Notes: generated from the letters alone by a model not told the origin. Counted from the first letter of the stretch, positions 25,809-34,596 are shown. The stretch is DNA of 64,000 bases from CAVQGF01 sp045807945 (GCA_045807945.1 JBJMGI010000086.1:10654-74653), one strand, 5' to 3'. Numbers and translations are program-made.

Positions 25809-26086
25809 CACAACACCGCCTTGTACTTGCGCACGAGCTCGCCTTTTACCTTCTTGAACATTTCCTGGTAGCTGGCTCCGGACTTGCGCATCTCTTCCGT
25901 GTAGGCGTCGAGGATAGCGCGCACCTCGTCGTTGATTCGGTCTTCAAGACCGAGTTCATCGACCATCGCCGCGTTCACGCGCTCAGAAACCGAAGGAATG
26001 TCCTTGGTCTCAATAAACTCGCCGGAGACTAATTTTTTGGTGACTTCGCGGGCCAGATAGCCCACGTATTCCTTCGAAAGAAGCAT
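25808..26086 (-). CDS. DUF507 family protein, copy 2
   Basis: The 92-residue partner of the previous gene has the same helical plan: 'LLSKEYVGYLAREVTKKL', 'LGLEDRINDEVRAILDAYTEEM', ending 'KKVKGELVRKYKAVL'. The tandem overlap suggests the two products are made in equal amounts and may form a heterodimer. No catalytic motif is visible. Confidence 0.85.
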   Translation of the reverse strand: MLLSKEYVGYLAREVTKKLVSGEFIETKDIPSVSERVNAAMVDELGLEDRINDEVRAILDAYTEEMRKSGASYQEMFKKVKGELVRKYKAVL

Positions 26087-26168
26087 GCGCGTCCGTTAAG
26101 TGGATTCGAATCTTTGATTTTAGCAGGCGCGTCACATGAGCGGCAAACAGCGGTTCACCACCACATGG

Positions 26169-26236
26169 CGTCATCCTGAGCCCGAAGACTCTTCTGCCCT
26201 TCGAAGGGGTGCCTGGCGAGCGAAGGACCTTGGTTT
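26169..26236. repeat. REP-like intergenic element (GTCATCCTGAGC type), copy 1
   Basis: The element starts GTCATCCTGAGC, contains the perfect palindrome CCCTTCGAAGGG (26197-26208), and ends GAGCGAAGGACCTTGG. The same opening GTCATCCTG and hairpin-bearing layout occurs at 40421. It resembles the dispersed extragenic palindromes common in acidobacterial genomes, and lies in the non-coding gap between DUF507 and the ferredoxin gene. Confidence 0.55.
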
Positions 26237-26252
26237 TTGCGGAGCTTGGTCA

Positions 26253-26621
26253 TTAACCGGCCACTGCTTTCCGTGGCTTGTGCGGACATGTTGCCGCATT
26301 CAAGCAGCCCTCAGCGATGATCAGCCTGCGTACCGGCTCGTCGCCAACGATGTGCGAGTCCACGATCTCGTCCAAGTCCTCTTTACGCACGCCGCCATAC
26401 CAAACCGCTTCCGGATAGACGACCATGTTTGGCCCGTGCTCGCACTGATCAAGACAGCCGGCTTTATTCGCACGGACTTTTCCTTTGAGCCCTCGTTCCG
26501 CGAGCTTTGCCTTCAGGGCTTTCTGCAACTCAGCCTGGCCACTTGGATCGCAGCACCCGCGCGGACTGGAAGCATCGCGCACGTTCGTGCAGACGAATAT
26601 GTGTCGTTCAAATTTCGGCAT
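26253..26621 (-). CDS. Thioredoxin-like 2Fe-2S ferredoxin
   Basis: The 122-residue product begins 'KFERHIFVCTNVRD' and has the four-cysteine arrangement of thioredoxin-fold ferredoxins: Cys near residue 10, Cys-Cys in 'RGCCDPSG' near 22, then 'NKAGCLDQCEHGPNMVVYPEAVWYG' with two cysteines. The C-terminus carries an extra 'CLNAATCPHKPR'. These proteins carry electrons or deliver reducing power; the partner is unknown. ATG 26621 lies 2 nt after the Kdo hydroxylase stop, the third gene of the operon. Confidence 0.9.
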   Translation of the reverse strand: MPKFERHIFVCTNVRDASSPRGCCDPSGQAELQKALKAKLAERGLKGKVRANKAGCLDQCEHGPNMVVYPEAVWYGGVRKEDLDEIVDSHIVGDEPVRRLIIAEGCLNAATCPHKPRKAVAG

Positions 26622-26623
26622 CT

Positions 26624-27553
26624 TTATGCGAGCGCCTTCCCGCTCAGCTTCTCCAAAACGCTGATCGGCGCCGCTGCGGGCTCGACCAGCGCCGCACGCG
26701 GAACGATGAACGTATGCTCCAGCGCGAACCGTCCGCTCAGCGCCGCATGCGGCACGCCATCCGTAAAGACCAGCCATGTGCATCCCGGCGGAAACTCCTG
26801 TACCGGCTTCGCACGTTCCTCTTCCTGGTATCGGTCATTCTCTTTCAGCCAGTCGTGGAAGTGCAGCATGAAACGGTCGTACCCCGAGCGATCTGGTATC
26901 GGCAGCCCGACAGCACGCATTGCCTCGACGCTGCGGCGTCGCCACTTGCCCCTCACTGAGTTTGCCGAATATGCAAACTCCGGCAACCCGGCCTTGTCCG
27001 CGAACCTCGGCGCAACCTTGTAAAAAGGCTCGCCAGTCAGCCATCGCCGCGATTCTTCCGGATTGATGTTCGTGAACACCCGCAGTATCCGTCCCCCGTG
27101 CGTGGGCCGCGTCGGGAAAGCATCCACGTGCAGCAAGTCATTGCGCTTCTTCAGCGGCAGATTGCGTCCTTCTTCTTCCAGCGGACGAAAGCTCGCAAAA
27201 TCCAACAAGATTTTTTCCGCATACGGCGCGAGCAACTTTTTCGTAAATTGCGTCACCTCGGCCGAGTACCTGCGCATGATTTCCTTCAATTGCCGGTGCG
27301 CCGCATCATCTGCGCCCTTGCGCTCGACTCCGCGGATCTCATCCATTTTCGGACGGTATGAAATGTTCTTGTGAAAGCGCGATTCGGCCTGCTTTTGCGC
27401 CAGCAGAAACCCCCGGTCCTCTTTGGGAAGCTCGAAGGGAGTGGTGGCAAAAAAAAGGATTTCTCCGCGCTCCAACCGACCGCACGCGTCCCGCGCGGAA
27501 GCATCCGTCCAGCCAGTTCCCGTGTAGCCGGAGATTTTTGTGATTACCGCCAC
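26624..27553 (-). CDS. kdoO: Kdo hydroxylase family (3-deoxy-D-manno-octulosonate 3-hydroxylase)
   Basis: The 309-residue product fits the Kdo_hydroxy family, Fe(II)/2-oxoglutarate dioxygenases that hydroxylate Kdo of lipid A-core to Ko at the cytoplasmic face. The ligand pair 'LLHVDAFPTRPTHGGRILRVFTNI' near residue 143 gives the H-x-D, and the distal histidine is in 'TWLVFTDGVPHAALSGRFALEHTF' near 275-290, followed by arginines for 2-oxoglutarate. Start is GTG 27553. It lies between the TPR peptidase-like gene and the ferredoxin, 22 nt and 2 nt away. Confidence 0.83.
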   Translation of the reverse strand: MAVITKISGYTGTGWTDASARDACGRLERGEILFFATTPFELPKEDRGFLLAQKQAESRFHKNISYRPKMDEIRGVERKGADDAAHRQLKEIMRRYSAEVTQFTKKLLAPYAEKILLDFASFRPLEEEGRNLPLKKRNDLLHVDAFPTRPTHGGRILRVFTNINPEESRRWLTGEPFYKVAPRFADKAGLPEFAYSANSVRGKWRRRSVEAMRAVGLPIPDRSGYDRFMLHFHDWLKENDRYQEEERAKPVQEFPPGCTWLVFTDGVPHAALSGRFALEHTFIVPRAALVEPAAAPISVLEKLSGKALA

Positions 27554-27575
27554 GATGAGAGTCTATCGCAGCGCG

Positions 27576-29438
27576 TCAGTGCATCTCGATCGAGACCACG
27601 TCGCCATCGTAGCTCGCTGCCTTGGCCACCCTGCTCGGTGAAGGCCCTTCTTTGTAATTGAGTCCGACCTTCTGGTTGCGCCAGTCACAAGAAAACGTAT
27701 CCGCATTGATAAGGATCACCTGCTGGATGTCCGGCACCAGCATCTTCATCGTTCGTATTCGGGTGGACTTCGCGCCCTTCGCTGCTGGGGCAGTGAGCGC
27801 CAATTGCAGAACTGCTGATTTTCCGTCGCAAAACACTCCCGCCAGCGTTGCTCGTATGAATTTCACCGGACGCGTATCCGGTTTCTCGTCAACCTGTTTT
27901 GCGGGCTCGCCGTGGTCGATCGGCTGCTCTTCGCTCGCGGCTGGGCTGGGCGGCTGCACTGAGGGCTTTTTCGCAGAGACAAACTTCCCGCCTGCCTTTG
28001 CAGTTTCAATCTCGCGCAGCGTGTCTTCCGCGTCGCGCGCCACAGTCTCGTTATCACTGTTCTTCAGCGCAGAGAACACATAGCTCGCATTGTCCCACTG
28101 GCGCGCGGCGATGTAGGCCTCTCCGAGCGTCTTTTCGTAATTCTCATTACGCGGCCCCAATTGCACGGCGTTCGCCGCCGCTGCTATCGCCGGCTCCGGC
28201 TTTTGCTCCTGCAACCGCGCTTCGGCCAGCAGGTTCCACGCCGCTGCAAAATCGGAATACAGATTGGTGGCGCCGACCAGGTAAGTCTCCATGAGCGCCG
28301 GATCCGAAGGATGCATCTCGCGCTGGTCCTGGCGCATACTCAAAAGCACCGCCGAGTAATACAGAACCCGCGCGTCCTTGGCGTTTACCGTGATCGCATC
28401 TTTAAAGTGCTTCGCCGCGCTCGCAAAATCTTTCTTCTGCAACGCGAGATAGCCCAACCCGAGGAGTGCCGGCACGTAATTCGGATCGGCTTTCAGCACG
28501 GCTTCGAATTCGCCCGCGGCCTCCGTTCGATGATTCGGCGAATGCGCATGGACATCGGCAAGCCGCGCCTGCGCCGCCACCGAGGGCAATTTCTGTAGCG
28601 GGAAGAGGTCTGGGTTCAGTGCCTCCGGAGTAGGGATCCGAACAACAGCGGCCGTGCGATAGTTGTTCTGGACTTCTTTCAGCAATGCCTCAGCATCCAT
28701 GCCGAATGCTTTCGGAATCGCCTCGCCGGGACGCATCTTCTGGTTCTCCACAAGATTGAAGTACTGCGCCGTCTCCTGCAGCTTGTTCTTATCGAACACG
28801 TAATGCGCGACTGCCCAGGATTCCGCATAAAAAAGCGAGCGATGATCTCCGTTCTCGTCGTAGACCTTCGAGCCGCGCGGCACCTTGAACAATTCGGCAA
28901 GCGGCATCCATTGTGCGGAGGTGAGCAGTTGCGCATAACCTTCATGCGCAGCGCCGATCGCGATTTCTTTATTGGTGAGCTGCGCTGCCGAGAAGTATTC
29001 CGCAAAACCTTCATCGAACCATGGCTGCGTCCTCGGATAATTCGCGTCCAGCAGCATGTGCGCGTAATCGTGGAAAACAGCAGCGTAGGGATTTTCGCTG
29101 GACGCGTCTATCCCGATGAAGTTTTTGTCCTCACCCGCCTCGAAGAACCCGCCCGCCAATCTTGTTCGTGATGACGGCGCATGCTTTTCCATCTCGCCCG
29201 GGGTCGCGAAAGCCACAATCTCCGTTGGGACAGGGATGTTCACCTTCGTCCGTTGCAGCAGCATTCCAAATACGGAGCGCATCTGCTCGAACCGCAGCCC
29301 CACCTCGCGCACCTTCTTCTCTCCCGCGTCAGAGGTGACGACAAGATGTGGGGTGCGCACTTCCATCCACGACTGGTTGGCCGCGCGCAATGAGCAGGGA
29401 AGCAGCAGGAGAAGAGCGATCGCAGATCGCCGGAACAT
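27576..29438 (-). CDS. Exported TPR protein with DUF1570/gluzincin-like metallopeptidase domain
   Basis: The 620-residue product has a signal peptide (to about residue 19), an N-terminal peptidase-like domain and a C-terminal TPR array. The zinc site reads 'AAVFHDYAHMLLDANYP' near residue 120, i.e. H-D-x-x-H where relatives have H-E-x-x-H, and the third ligand region 'QPWFDEGFAEYFSA' follows 20 residues later. Tetratricopeptide repeats span about 310-470 ('YVPALLGLGYLALQKKDFASAAKHF', in part). The Glu-to-Asp change may lower or abolish activity. TACAAT ends 7 nt before the ATG and no Shine-Dalgarno sequence is seen. Confidence 0.8.
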   Translation of the reverse strand: MFRRSAIALLLLLPCSLRAANQSWMEVRTPHLVVTSDAGEKKVREVGLRFEQMRSVFGMLLQRTKVNIPVPTEIVAFATPGEMEKHAPSSRTRLAGGFFEAGEDKNFIGIDASSENPYAAVFHDYAHMLLDANYPRTQPWFDEGFAEYFSAAQLTNKEIAIGAAHEGYAQLLTSAQWMPLAELFKVPRGSKVYDENGDHRSLFYAESWAVAHYVFDKNKLQETAQYFNLVENQKMRPGEAIPKAFGMDAEALLKEVQNNYRTAAVVRIPTPEALNPDLFPLQKLPSVAAQARLADVHAHSPNHRTEAAGEFEAVLKADPNYVPALLGLGYLALQKKDFASAAKHFKDAITVNAKDARVLYYSAVLLSMRQDQREMHPSDPALMETYLVGATNLYSDFAAAWNLLAEARLQEQKPEPAIAAAANAVQLGPRNENYEKTLGEAYIAARQWDNASYVFSALKNSDNETVARDAEDTLREIETAKAGGKFVSAKKPSVQPPSPAASEEQPIDHGEPAKQVDEKPDTRPVKFIRATLAGVFCDGKSAVLQLALTAPAAKGAKSTRIRTMKMLVPDIQQVILINADTFSCDWRNQKVGLNYKEGPSPSRVAKAASYDGDVVSIEMH

Positions 29439-29445
29439 AAATGCG

Positions 29446-29451
29446 ATTGTA
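29446..29451 (-). promoter_or_regulatory. TACAATC -10 box of leaderless TPR-peptidase operon
   Basis: TACAAT followed by C on the minus strand, 7 nt before ATG 29438, without a ribosome binding site. Likely promoter of the three-gene operon ending at 26253. Confidence 0.6.
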
Positions 29452-29458
29452 GCGCGGT

Positions 29459-31570
29459 TTAACGGGCGCGGGCGAGCACCAGGGTCACGTCGTCAGGCTG
29501 CTCCGCAGCGCCGATCCAGTCCTGCACTGCCGCGATCACCGTCTCGGATATCCGCGGCAACGGCAGATCGAAGTTCTCACGGATCGTCTCCAGCAACCTG
29601 TCTTCGCCGAACTCACCGAATTCGTTCTCCGGCTCCGTGATTCCGTCGCTGTACGCCAGGAAGATGTCGCCCGGTTTCATCACCACAGACTTTTCTTCGT
29701 AGGGCATGCTGTCGAACAAGCCGACCACGGTTCCACCATGTTCGAGCCGCTGCACGCTGTCGCGGCCCACCAGCATCGGCGGAAGATGCCCGCCGTTCGA
29801 GTACGTCAGCGTGCGGGAATTCCCGTCATATAGAGATAGGAAGAGCGTCGCGTATTTTTCCTCCGGAGTGCTGTTGTAAAGATGGCGGTTCAGCAGCCAC
29901 AAAACTTGCGCCGGTGACTGGATCCCGTCCGAACTCGGTAGCTGTCGCGCTCCCACCGAAGTAGTAAGCGCGCGATTCGCGGTCATCCCGCCGAATTCGA
30001 AAACACGGACTGCCGAATGCACCGTCGCCATCAACAGCGCCGCAGAGATCCCCTTGCCGCTGATGTCGCCCACGGCGATGCCCAGCTTCTCGCCGCCGAG
30101 CTGAAGAAAATCGTAATAATCCCCGCTGACTGTACGCGCCGGCTTGCAGACCCCATGCAGCTCGAGCGAGCTGAGCTGGACGTCTTCTCGCGGGAACAGT
30201 TGTGCCTGCACCTGTTGCGCGATGGCGATCTCGCTTTGTAGCCGTTCCTTTTCCTTCTGCTCGCGTAAGAGATTTTCAAGCGACTGCGTCATCGAGTTGA
30301 ATGAGCCCTCGAGCGCCGCCAGCTGGTCTTGCGACCGAATGACTATCCGATGTTTAAAATCTCCACGATTGATGTGGGTCGTTGCGCGATACAGGTTCGA
30401 GACCGATCTCGTGATGCCGCGTGTGATGCGCATGCCCACCAGCAAGGCAAACAGCTCCAGGATCCCAAGGATCACCGCGACAGCGATCAACAGACCCCAG
30501 ATCAGCTGTGCCGAATCAACCGACGTCGAGAACAGGCGCGCATATAACGCCGATGGCCGAGTGTTCACCACGAACAACAGTTGGCTTGATTTCCCTGTGG
30601 TCCAATCGGTCATCTCGAGCGGAGCGGCGAACCATATGCGCTGGTCGAAGCGGCCAGTCTGTGGGGGCAGCATCCCACCGCTGATCAGTTTTCCGCTGCT
30701 GACTGTAGTTCCGCTGTCCGACTTTGCCGGGGGCATCGACATTTTTTCGCCGCTCACGCTGAGTTGCACGTCGCTATCAGGGCTGAGGTCGATCCGTCCA
30801 AGATTTCCCGCCACCCGTCCGAGCAAAGCTTCGTCGAACGGTACACTCGAGACAACAGTCAGATTTTTCTTCCCGATCTTCTCCTGGCTGGCCACGGTGA
30901 GCGCGACTGCGGCACCCCGTCGCGTGATTCCTTTGAAATCCGCCTTCATCCACTCCGGCAGCTTTTCCGGCTTGCTGTCGCCGGCAGACTGCGCCAGCAC
31001 CGGCTCCCCATCCACGTAAGCCATCACTGAACGTTTCAGAACGCCGGTCGTGATTTTTCCCTGCGCCGGCAAAAGGCTGCGGAGGCTTCCCGCTGCCGCC
31101 CGTCCCTGCTGAAGCGCGTTAGCAATCTCGCCAGTGAGCGCCTGGTTGGCGGCTTCAAGCGTGTCTAACTCAGAATGGATGTCGCTGCTCGCCTGGAGGG
31201 CTGCGAACTGACCGGCGAAGAGGTACCCCACGATCCCCGCCATCAGCACCAGCAGTACGACCGGAATCACGCCGATGAACATGTACGTGACCATCAGCCG
31301 GTTGCGCAGCCTCCACATCACCACCTGCCTTACCCAACGCAGAGAGATGTAGAGGAAGAAGATAGTCGTGACCGTACCGATGCCGGAAACCCAACCGCTC
31401 AACTCAGACGCGCCCTGATATCTACCTGCGAGGGTCATCAACTGCTTGATAACCAAAAGCGCCAGGAAGAGAGAGAAAAGGTACAGCGTGATCTGGCCCG
31501 CTACCGAGTTGGGGAACATGCCGTACTCGATCAGCTTGCGGCGCAAAGATCGGTTTGAAAGGAGTCTCAT
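29459..31570 (-). CDS. Membrane-bound SpoIIE/PP2C-type phosphatase with HAMP domain
   Basis: The 703-residue product has two or three N-terminal membrane helices, a periplasmic domain (about residues 125-345), a further helix, a HAMP linker ('RITRGITRSVSNLYRATTHINRGDF', in part), a short coiled coil rich in E/K/Q, and a C-terminal RsbU/SpoIIE phosphatase with 'GDYYDF', 'GIAVGDISGKGISAALLMA' and 'DIFLAYSDGITE', the metal-binding aspartates. Such enzymes dephosphorylate anti-sigma antagonists in partner-switching pathways. Start ATG 31570 is chosen because TTG 31591 lies within the TATAAT promoter. It is divergent from the gas vesicle cluster. Confidence 0.92.
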   Translation of the reverse strand: MRLLSNRSLRRKLIEYGMFPNSVAGQITLYLFSLFLALLVIKQLMTLAGRYQGASELSGWVSGIGTVTTIFFLYISLRWVRQVVMWRLRNRLMVTYMFIGVIPVVLLVLMAGIVGYLFAGQFAALQASSDIHSELDTLEAANQALTGEIANALQQGRAAAGSLRSLLPAQGKITTGVLKRSVMAYVDGEPVLAQSAGDSKPEKLPEWMKADFKGITRRGAAVALTVASQEKIGKKNLTVVSSVPFDEALLGRVAGNLGRIDLSPDSDVQLSVSGEKMSMPPAKSDSGTTVSSGKLISGGMLPPQTGRFDQRIWFAAPLEMTDWTTGKSSQLLFVVNTRPSALYARLFSTSVDSAQLIWGLLIAVAVILGILELFALLVGMRITRGITRSVSNLYRATTHINRGDFKHRIVIRSQDQLAALEGSFNSMTQSLENLLREQKEKERLQSEIAIAQQVQAQLFPREDVQLSSLELHGVCKPARTVSGDYYDFLQLGGEKLGIAVGDISGKGISAALLMATVHSAVRVFEFGGMTANRALTTSVGARQLPSSDGIQSPAQVLWLLNRHLYNSTPEEKYATLFLSLYDGNSRTLTYSNGGHLPPMLVGRDSVQRLEHGGTVVGLFDSMPYEEKSVVMKPGDIFLAYSDGITEPENEFGEFGEDRLLETIRENFDLPLPRISETVIAAVQDWIGAAEQPDDVTLVLARAR

Positions 31571-31590
31571 CAGCGGGCGGCGATGTAGCA

Positions 31591-31596
31591 ATTATA
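31591..31596 (-). promoter_or_regulatory. TATAAT -10 box of the SpoIIE-phosphatase gene
   Basis: A consensus TATAAT on the minus strand, 20 nt upstream of ATG 31570, inside the 93-nt region shared with the divergent ArsA-like gene. Confidence 0.6.
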
Positions 31597-31649
31597 GCTT
31601 CCCGAAGATACGCTCCGAACGCCCAGAAGGTTCATCCATCCGCCCCGAT

Positions 31650-31655
31650 TACAAT
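31650..31655 (+). promoter_or_regulatory. TACAAT -10 box at the head of the gas vesicle cluster
   Basis: GATTACAAT lies 8 nt before the GTG start of the ArsA-like gene, with no Shine-Dalgarno sequence between. The same GATTACAAT occurs before the LptC/A gene at 54870. It would start a leaderless or near-leaderless mRNA for the ArsA-gvp operon. Confidence 0.6.
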
Positions 31656-31663
31656 GTGTTGGC

Positions 31664-33592
31664 GTGGTCGAACTCTCGTTTTTCATCGGCAAAGGCGGGG
31701 TGGGGAAGACCACGCTTGCCTCTGCTTTCGCGGTCCGCTCAGCTAATAAGTCGAAACGTCCCGTCCTTCTGCTTTCCACGGATCCAGCGCACTCTCTTGC
31801 GGATATATTCGAAGAGACTCTTCGTGACATTCCGGTTCCGCTCGCCCTTGGCAGCAACAAGAAACTTCATGTCTGGCAGGTGAACGCCGAACGCGAGTTC
31901 TCCTGCTTCCTCGATCGTTATCGCGACTCCATCTTCGCCCTCATCGAGAGCGGCACCATCTTCACCCGCAAAGAGATCGAACCCTTGCTCGATTCCACGC
32001 TCCCCGGCATGGCCGAGATCGCCGCGCTGCTGGCTATTCACGACGCGATCAAGAGTAAAAAATACGGCGCTATCGTCATCGATACCGCGCCCATCGGACA
32101 CACGCTGCGCCTGTTCGAGATGCCGCAGCACTTTCTTCGCTTCCTCAATTTTCTCGACGTCGCCTCTAGCCGCGATCAGGTCCTCGCACAGACCTTCGGC
32201 GGCAGCGGCCTCGCTTCCGATCCATTTCTCGCCGAATGGAGACGGATCGTCGCCGACATTCAACGCGCTCTCGCCGGCGGCCATTCGTCGTTGGTTCTAG
32301 TTACCACTCCCGAGCCGTTTGCCCTGAACGAATCACTGCGCGTTCGCGATCAGTTGATCCAGCAAACGGGCATGCAGGTTTCCGATGTTGTTCTGAATCG
32401 CGCGGTAGTGAGCAAGACGCAGTGCCCGAGCTGTTCCCACACGCTCGCGCGAACAACGGCGGCAGTCAAGCTGATAAAGAAACGGTTCGCCGGAGCCAAG
32501 CTCATGCTCGCGCACGATGCCGGCGCACCCATATCAGGAGCGAAGAACCTTGTGCGATTTGCGCAGCATGTCTTCGACGGCAAGAAACTGCCACCCAGCA
32601 CCGCACCCAGAAAATCTGCCGCCATCGAGATGAAGCGAACCGACTGGCCGGCCCTCGCAACCCCGCTCTCCTTCAGCATTGGAAAGGGTGGAGTCGGGAA
32701 AACCACGATCTCTGCCGCGCTGGCTTTCCATCAGCGCGCGCACGATCGCAAGCGGCCGGTCGCAATCTGTTCCACGGATCCGGCTCCTTCGCTCGATGAC
32801 ATTTTTGAAGCCGACGTCAGCGATGCCGCGGCGCCGGTCCTCGGAGACCCGAAGCTTCTCGCCTCCGAACTCGACTCGGTCGCTGAATATCGCCGCTGGT
32901 CAGCCGGCATTCAGCAGAAGCTCAACGACGCGATGACCGGCACCGTCAAAGGCATCCACGTTGACCTGTCGTTCGACCGCCGCGTCATCTCGGCGCTCCT
33001 GGAGATCGTCCCGCCCGGCGTAGACGAGCTCTTCGCCATCTTCCGCATCATGGACATGCTCGACGTCCCCGGGCGGAAAGTCATCATTGATATGGCCCCA
33101 ACCGGCCACGCCCTCGAGCTTTTGCGCATGCCGGAGCGCATTTTGCACTGGTCGCGCCTGTTATTGAAAAGCCTGGCAGCGCACCGTACACTACCTCTCG
33201 CCCGCGACATCGCCGTCGAGATCGCGACCATCTCGCAGCGTGTCGGCGAGCTCGCAAAGATGTTGCGCGACGGCAAACGCGTGCAGATCTGGCCGGTCAT
33301 GCTGCCCGAACCTTTGCCCGACCGGGAGACTGCGCGACTGCTGGAAGCAATGGGTGACCTTGGCGCGGATCCCGTCGCGATCTTCGTCAATCGGGTGATC
33401 TTTGCGGAAGAAGCCGCTGGTTGTAAGCGCTGCAGCGTCGCGCGATCTTGGCAGCAACAGACTTTGCGCAACATCGCCGAGACGCTGCGGCGAGGAAGCA
33501 AGAAGATATACATCGTTCGCAATCGGCCGAACCAGATCGCCGGTCGCAAGTCGCTAACCGATTTCACCAAAGAACTATGGCAACTCGCGTGA
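31664..33592 (+). CDS. Tandem ArsA/Get3-type ATPase at the head of the gas vesicle cluster
   Basis: The 642-residue cytoplasmic protein is two fused ArsA/Get3 ATPase units. Each has the deviant Walker A GKGGVGKTT (residues 9-17 and 340-348), a switch I-like 'STDPAHSL' (38-45) or 'STDPAPSL' (370-377), and switch II 'DTAPIGHTLRL' (140) or 'DMAPTGHALEL' (476). Each half also has a CxxC after a V/L-N-R motif, CPSC (254-257) and CKRC (587-590), like the zinc-clasp cysteines of eukaryotic Get3. No arsenic genes are nearby. Its frame overlaps the first gvp gene by 16 nt, so it belongs to that operon. Family members hold hydrophobic helices for delivery; a role in chaperoning GvpA is inference. GTG start. 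Confidence 0.9.
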   Translation: MVELSFFIGKGGVGKTTLASAFAVRSANKSKRPVLLLSTDPAHSLADIFEETLRDIPVPLALGSNKKLHVWQVNAEREFSCFLDRYRDSIFALIESGTIFTRKEIEPLLDSTLPGMAEIAALLAIHDAIKSKKYGAIVIDTAPIGHTLRLFEMPQHFLRFLNFLDVASSRDQVLAQTFGGSGLASDPFLAEWRRIVADIQRALAGGHSSLVLVTTPEPFALNESLRVRDQLIQQTGMQVSDVVLNRAVVSKTQCPSCSHTLARTTAAVKLIKKRFAGAKLMLAHDAGAPISGAKNLVRFAQHVFDGKKLPPSTAPRKSAAIEMKRTDWPALATPLSFSIGKGGVGKTTISAALAFHQRAHDRKRPVAICSTDPAPSLDDIFEADVSDAAAPVLGDPKLLASELDSVAEYRRWSAGIQQKLNDAMTGTVKGIHVDLSFDRRVISALLEIVPPGVDELFAIFRIMDMLDVPGRKVIIDMAPTGHALELLRMPERILHWSRLLLKSLAAHRTLPLARDIAVEIATISQRVGELAKMLRDGKRVQIWPVMLPEPLPDRETARLLEAMGDLGADPVAIFVNRVIFAEEAAGCKRCSVARSWQQQTLRNIAETLRRGSKKIYIVRNRPNQIAGRKSLTDFTKELWQLA

Positions 33593-34362
33593 GCATCCCG
33601 TCCCGCAAGCCACCTCGCTCGGTGGCCGACACCGTCGTGTATCTCTACGGCATCACGCTGCCCGCGAAGGCGGACTCCCGCGACGCTGTCTCCGCGGTCG
33701 GCATCGATGGTTCCTCACCCATCGTCTCGGACGAAGTCGCAGGACTCGTCTGCTGGTTCAGTCGCGTTTCGCGGCGTGATTTTGCCGACAAGCTTGCCGA
33801 GAACATGGAAAATCTCGACTGGCTCTCCGTCGCCGGCGTCCGCCATCAAAAAGCAGTCAGCGAGATCTCTCGTCGCACCACCATCCTTCCCGCTCGCTTC
33901 GGCACTATTTTCCTCACGCTCGAATCGCTTGAGCAAGACATCAAGCGGCGCAAGCCTGCGCTGCTGCGCGATCTCAAACGCTTTCAGGATTCCGACGAGT
34001 GGGGCATAAAGGTTTTCGCGCTTCCTCAAGCTCGGCCGGCGATCATCGCCAGCTCGGGCGCGGATTATCTGCGGCAAAAGGCCGCGCAGCGGGCAAGCAA
34101 GGCAGGCGAACACGCCGTCTCGGCTGACGTGAAGAAGTTTGCAGCCGCAGCAAAGAAGATATCGGCGGCTTCGGTTGAGACCGCCGGCAGTATCTCCGGC
34201 GTGCGGCCCGATCTTGAGTGGCAGGCTTCCTTCCTGATCCGCCGCTCCAAGCAAAAGCAGCTGCAGACCCTGCTCAAGCGTTTTTCAGACGCATGGGAAG
34301 GGAAGCGGCGCATCGAATGTACCGGGCCCTGGCCTCCTTATTCTTTTGTGGGGAAATCCTAA
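33577..34362 (+). CDS. gvpL: Gas vesicle protein GvpF/GvpL family, copy 1
   Basis: The 261-residue product shows the GvpF/L pattern: 'DTVVYLYGITLPA' at the start, 'HQKAVSEISRRTTILPARFGTIFLT' near residue 100 and the closing 'IECTGPWPPYSFVG'. GvpF and GvpL are accessory proteins that bind GvpA and take part in nucleating the gas vesicle. I take ATG 33577, overlapping the ArsA stop by 16 nt; a GTG at 33589 giving a GTGA overlap is possible. A lysine/alanine-rich insert (about 165-200) separates the two halves of the fold. F versus L cannot be settled. Confidence 0.9.
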   Translation: MATRVSIPSRKPPRSVADTVVYLYGITLPAKADSRDAVSAVGIDGSSPIVSDEVAGLVCWFSRVSRRDFADKLAENMENLDWLSVAGVRHQKAVSEISRRTTILPARFGTIFLTLESLEQDIKRRKPALLRDLKRFQDSDEWGIKVFALPQARPAIIASSGADYLRQKAAQRASKAGEHAVSADVKKFAAAAKKISAASVETAGSISGVRPDLEWQASFLIRRSKQKQLQTLLKRFSDAWEGKRRIECTGPWPPYSFVGKS

Positions 34363-34596
34363 GTGGCGAGTCCGAACGTAATCGCGATTGGCGGCGACGG
34401 TACCGACGAGCTTTCCCTCCTCGACATCCTCGACCACGTACTCAACTCCGGTGTCGTCATCCACGGCAGCATTGTTATCTCGCTCGGCGGCGTGGATCTC
34501 GTCTATCTAGGATTGAACGTCGTGCTCACCTCCGTTGAGACCGCGTTGCGCACCATTGAAGCGGACGAGAAGCGATCGCTGGATCGCGGCAAATGA
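34363..34596 (+). CDS. gvpS: Minor gas vesicle shell protein, GvpS/GvpM type
   Basis: The 77-residue GvpA-superfamily protein has 'LSLLDILDHVLNSGVVIHG' then 'VISLGGVDLVYLGLNVVLTSVETAL', close to the pattern of GvpS of Bacillus megaterium and GvpM of haloarchaea, which are thought to help start assembly. It keeps the helix-strand-strand-helix core but its tail is short and charged. GTG start follows the preceding TAA with no gap, and its end overlaps the next start by ATGA. Confidence 0.85.
   Translation: MASPNVIAIGGDGTDELSLLDILDHVLNSGVVIHGSIVISLGGVDLVYLGLNVVLTSVETALRTIEADEKRSLDRGK

Noticed and set aside
26136..27023. 295-codon plus-strand frame across the ferredoxin and Kdo hydroxylase genes
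   Set aside because: It reads through a REP-like element and two well-supported minus-strand genes and shows no domain.
31664..33592. Arsenite-pump ATPase (arsenic resistance)
   Set aside because: No arsB, arsD, arsR or acr3 nearby; cysteines lie in Get3-type CxxC positions; the gene is overlapped by a gvp gene.
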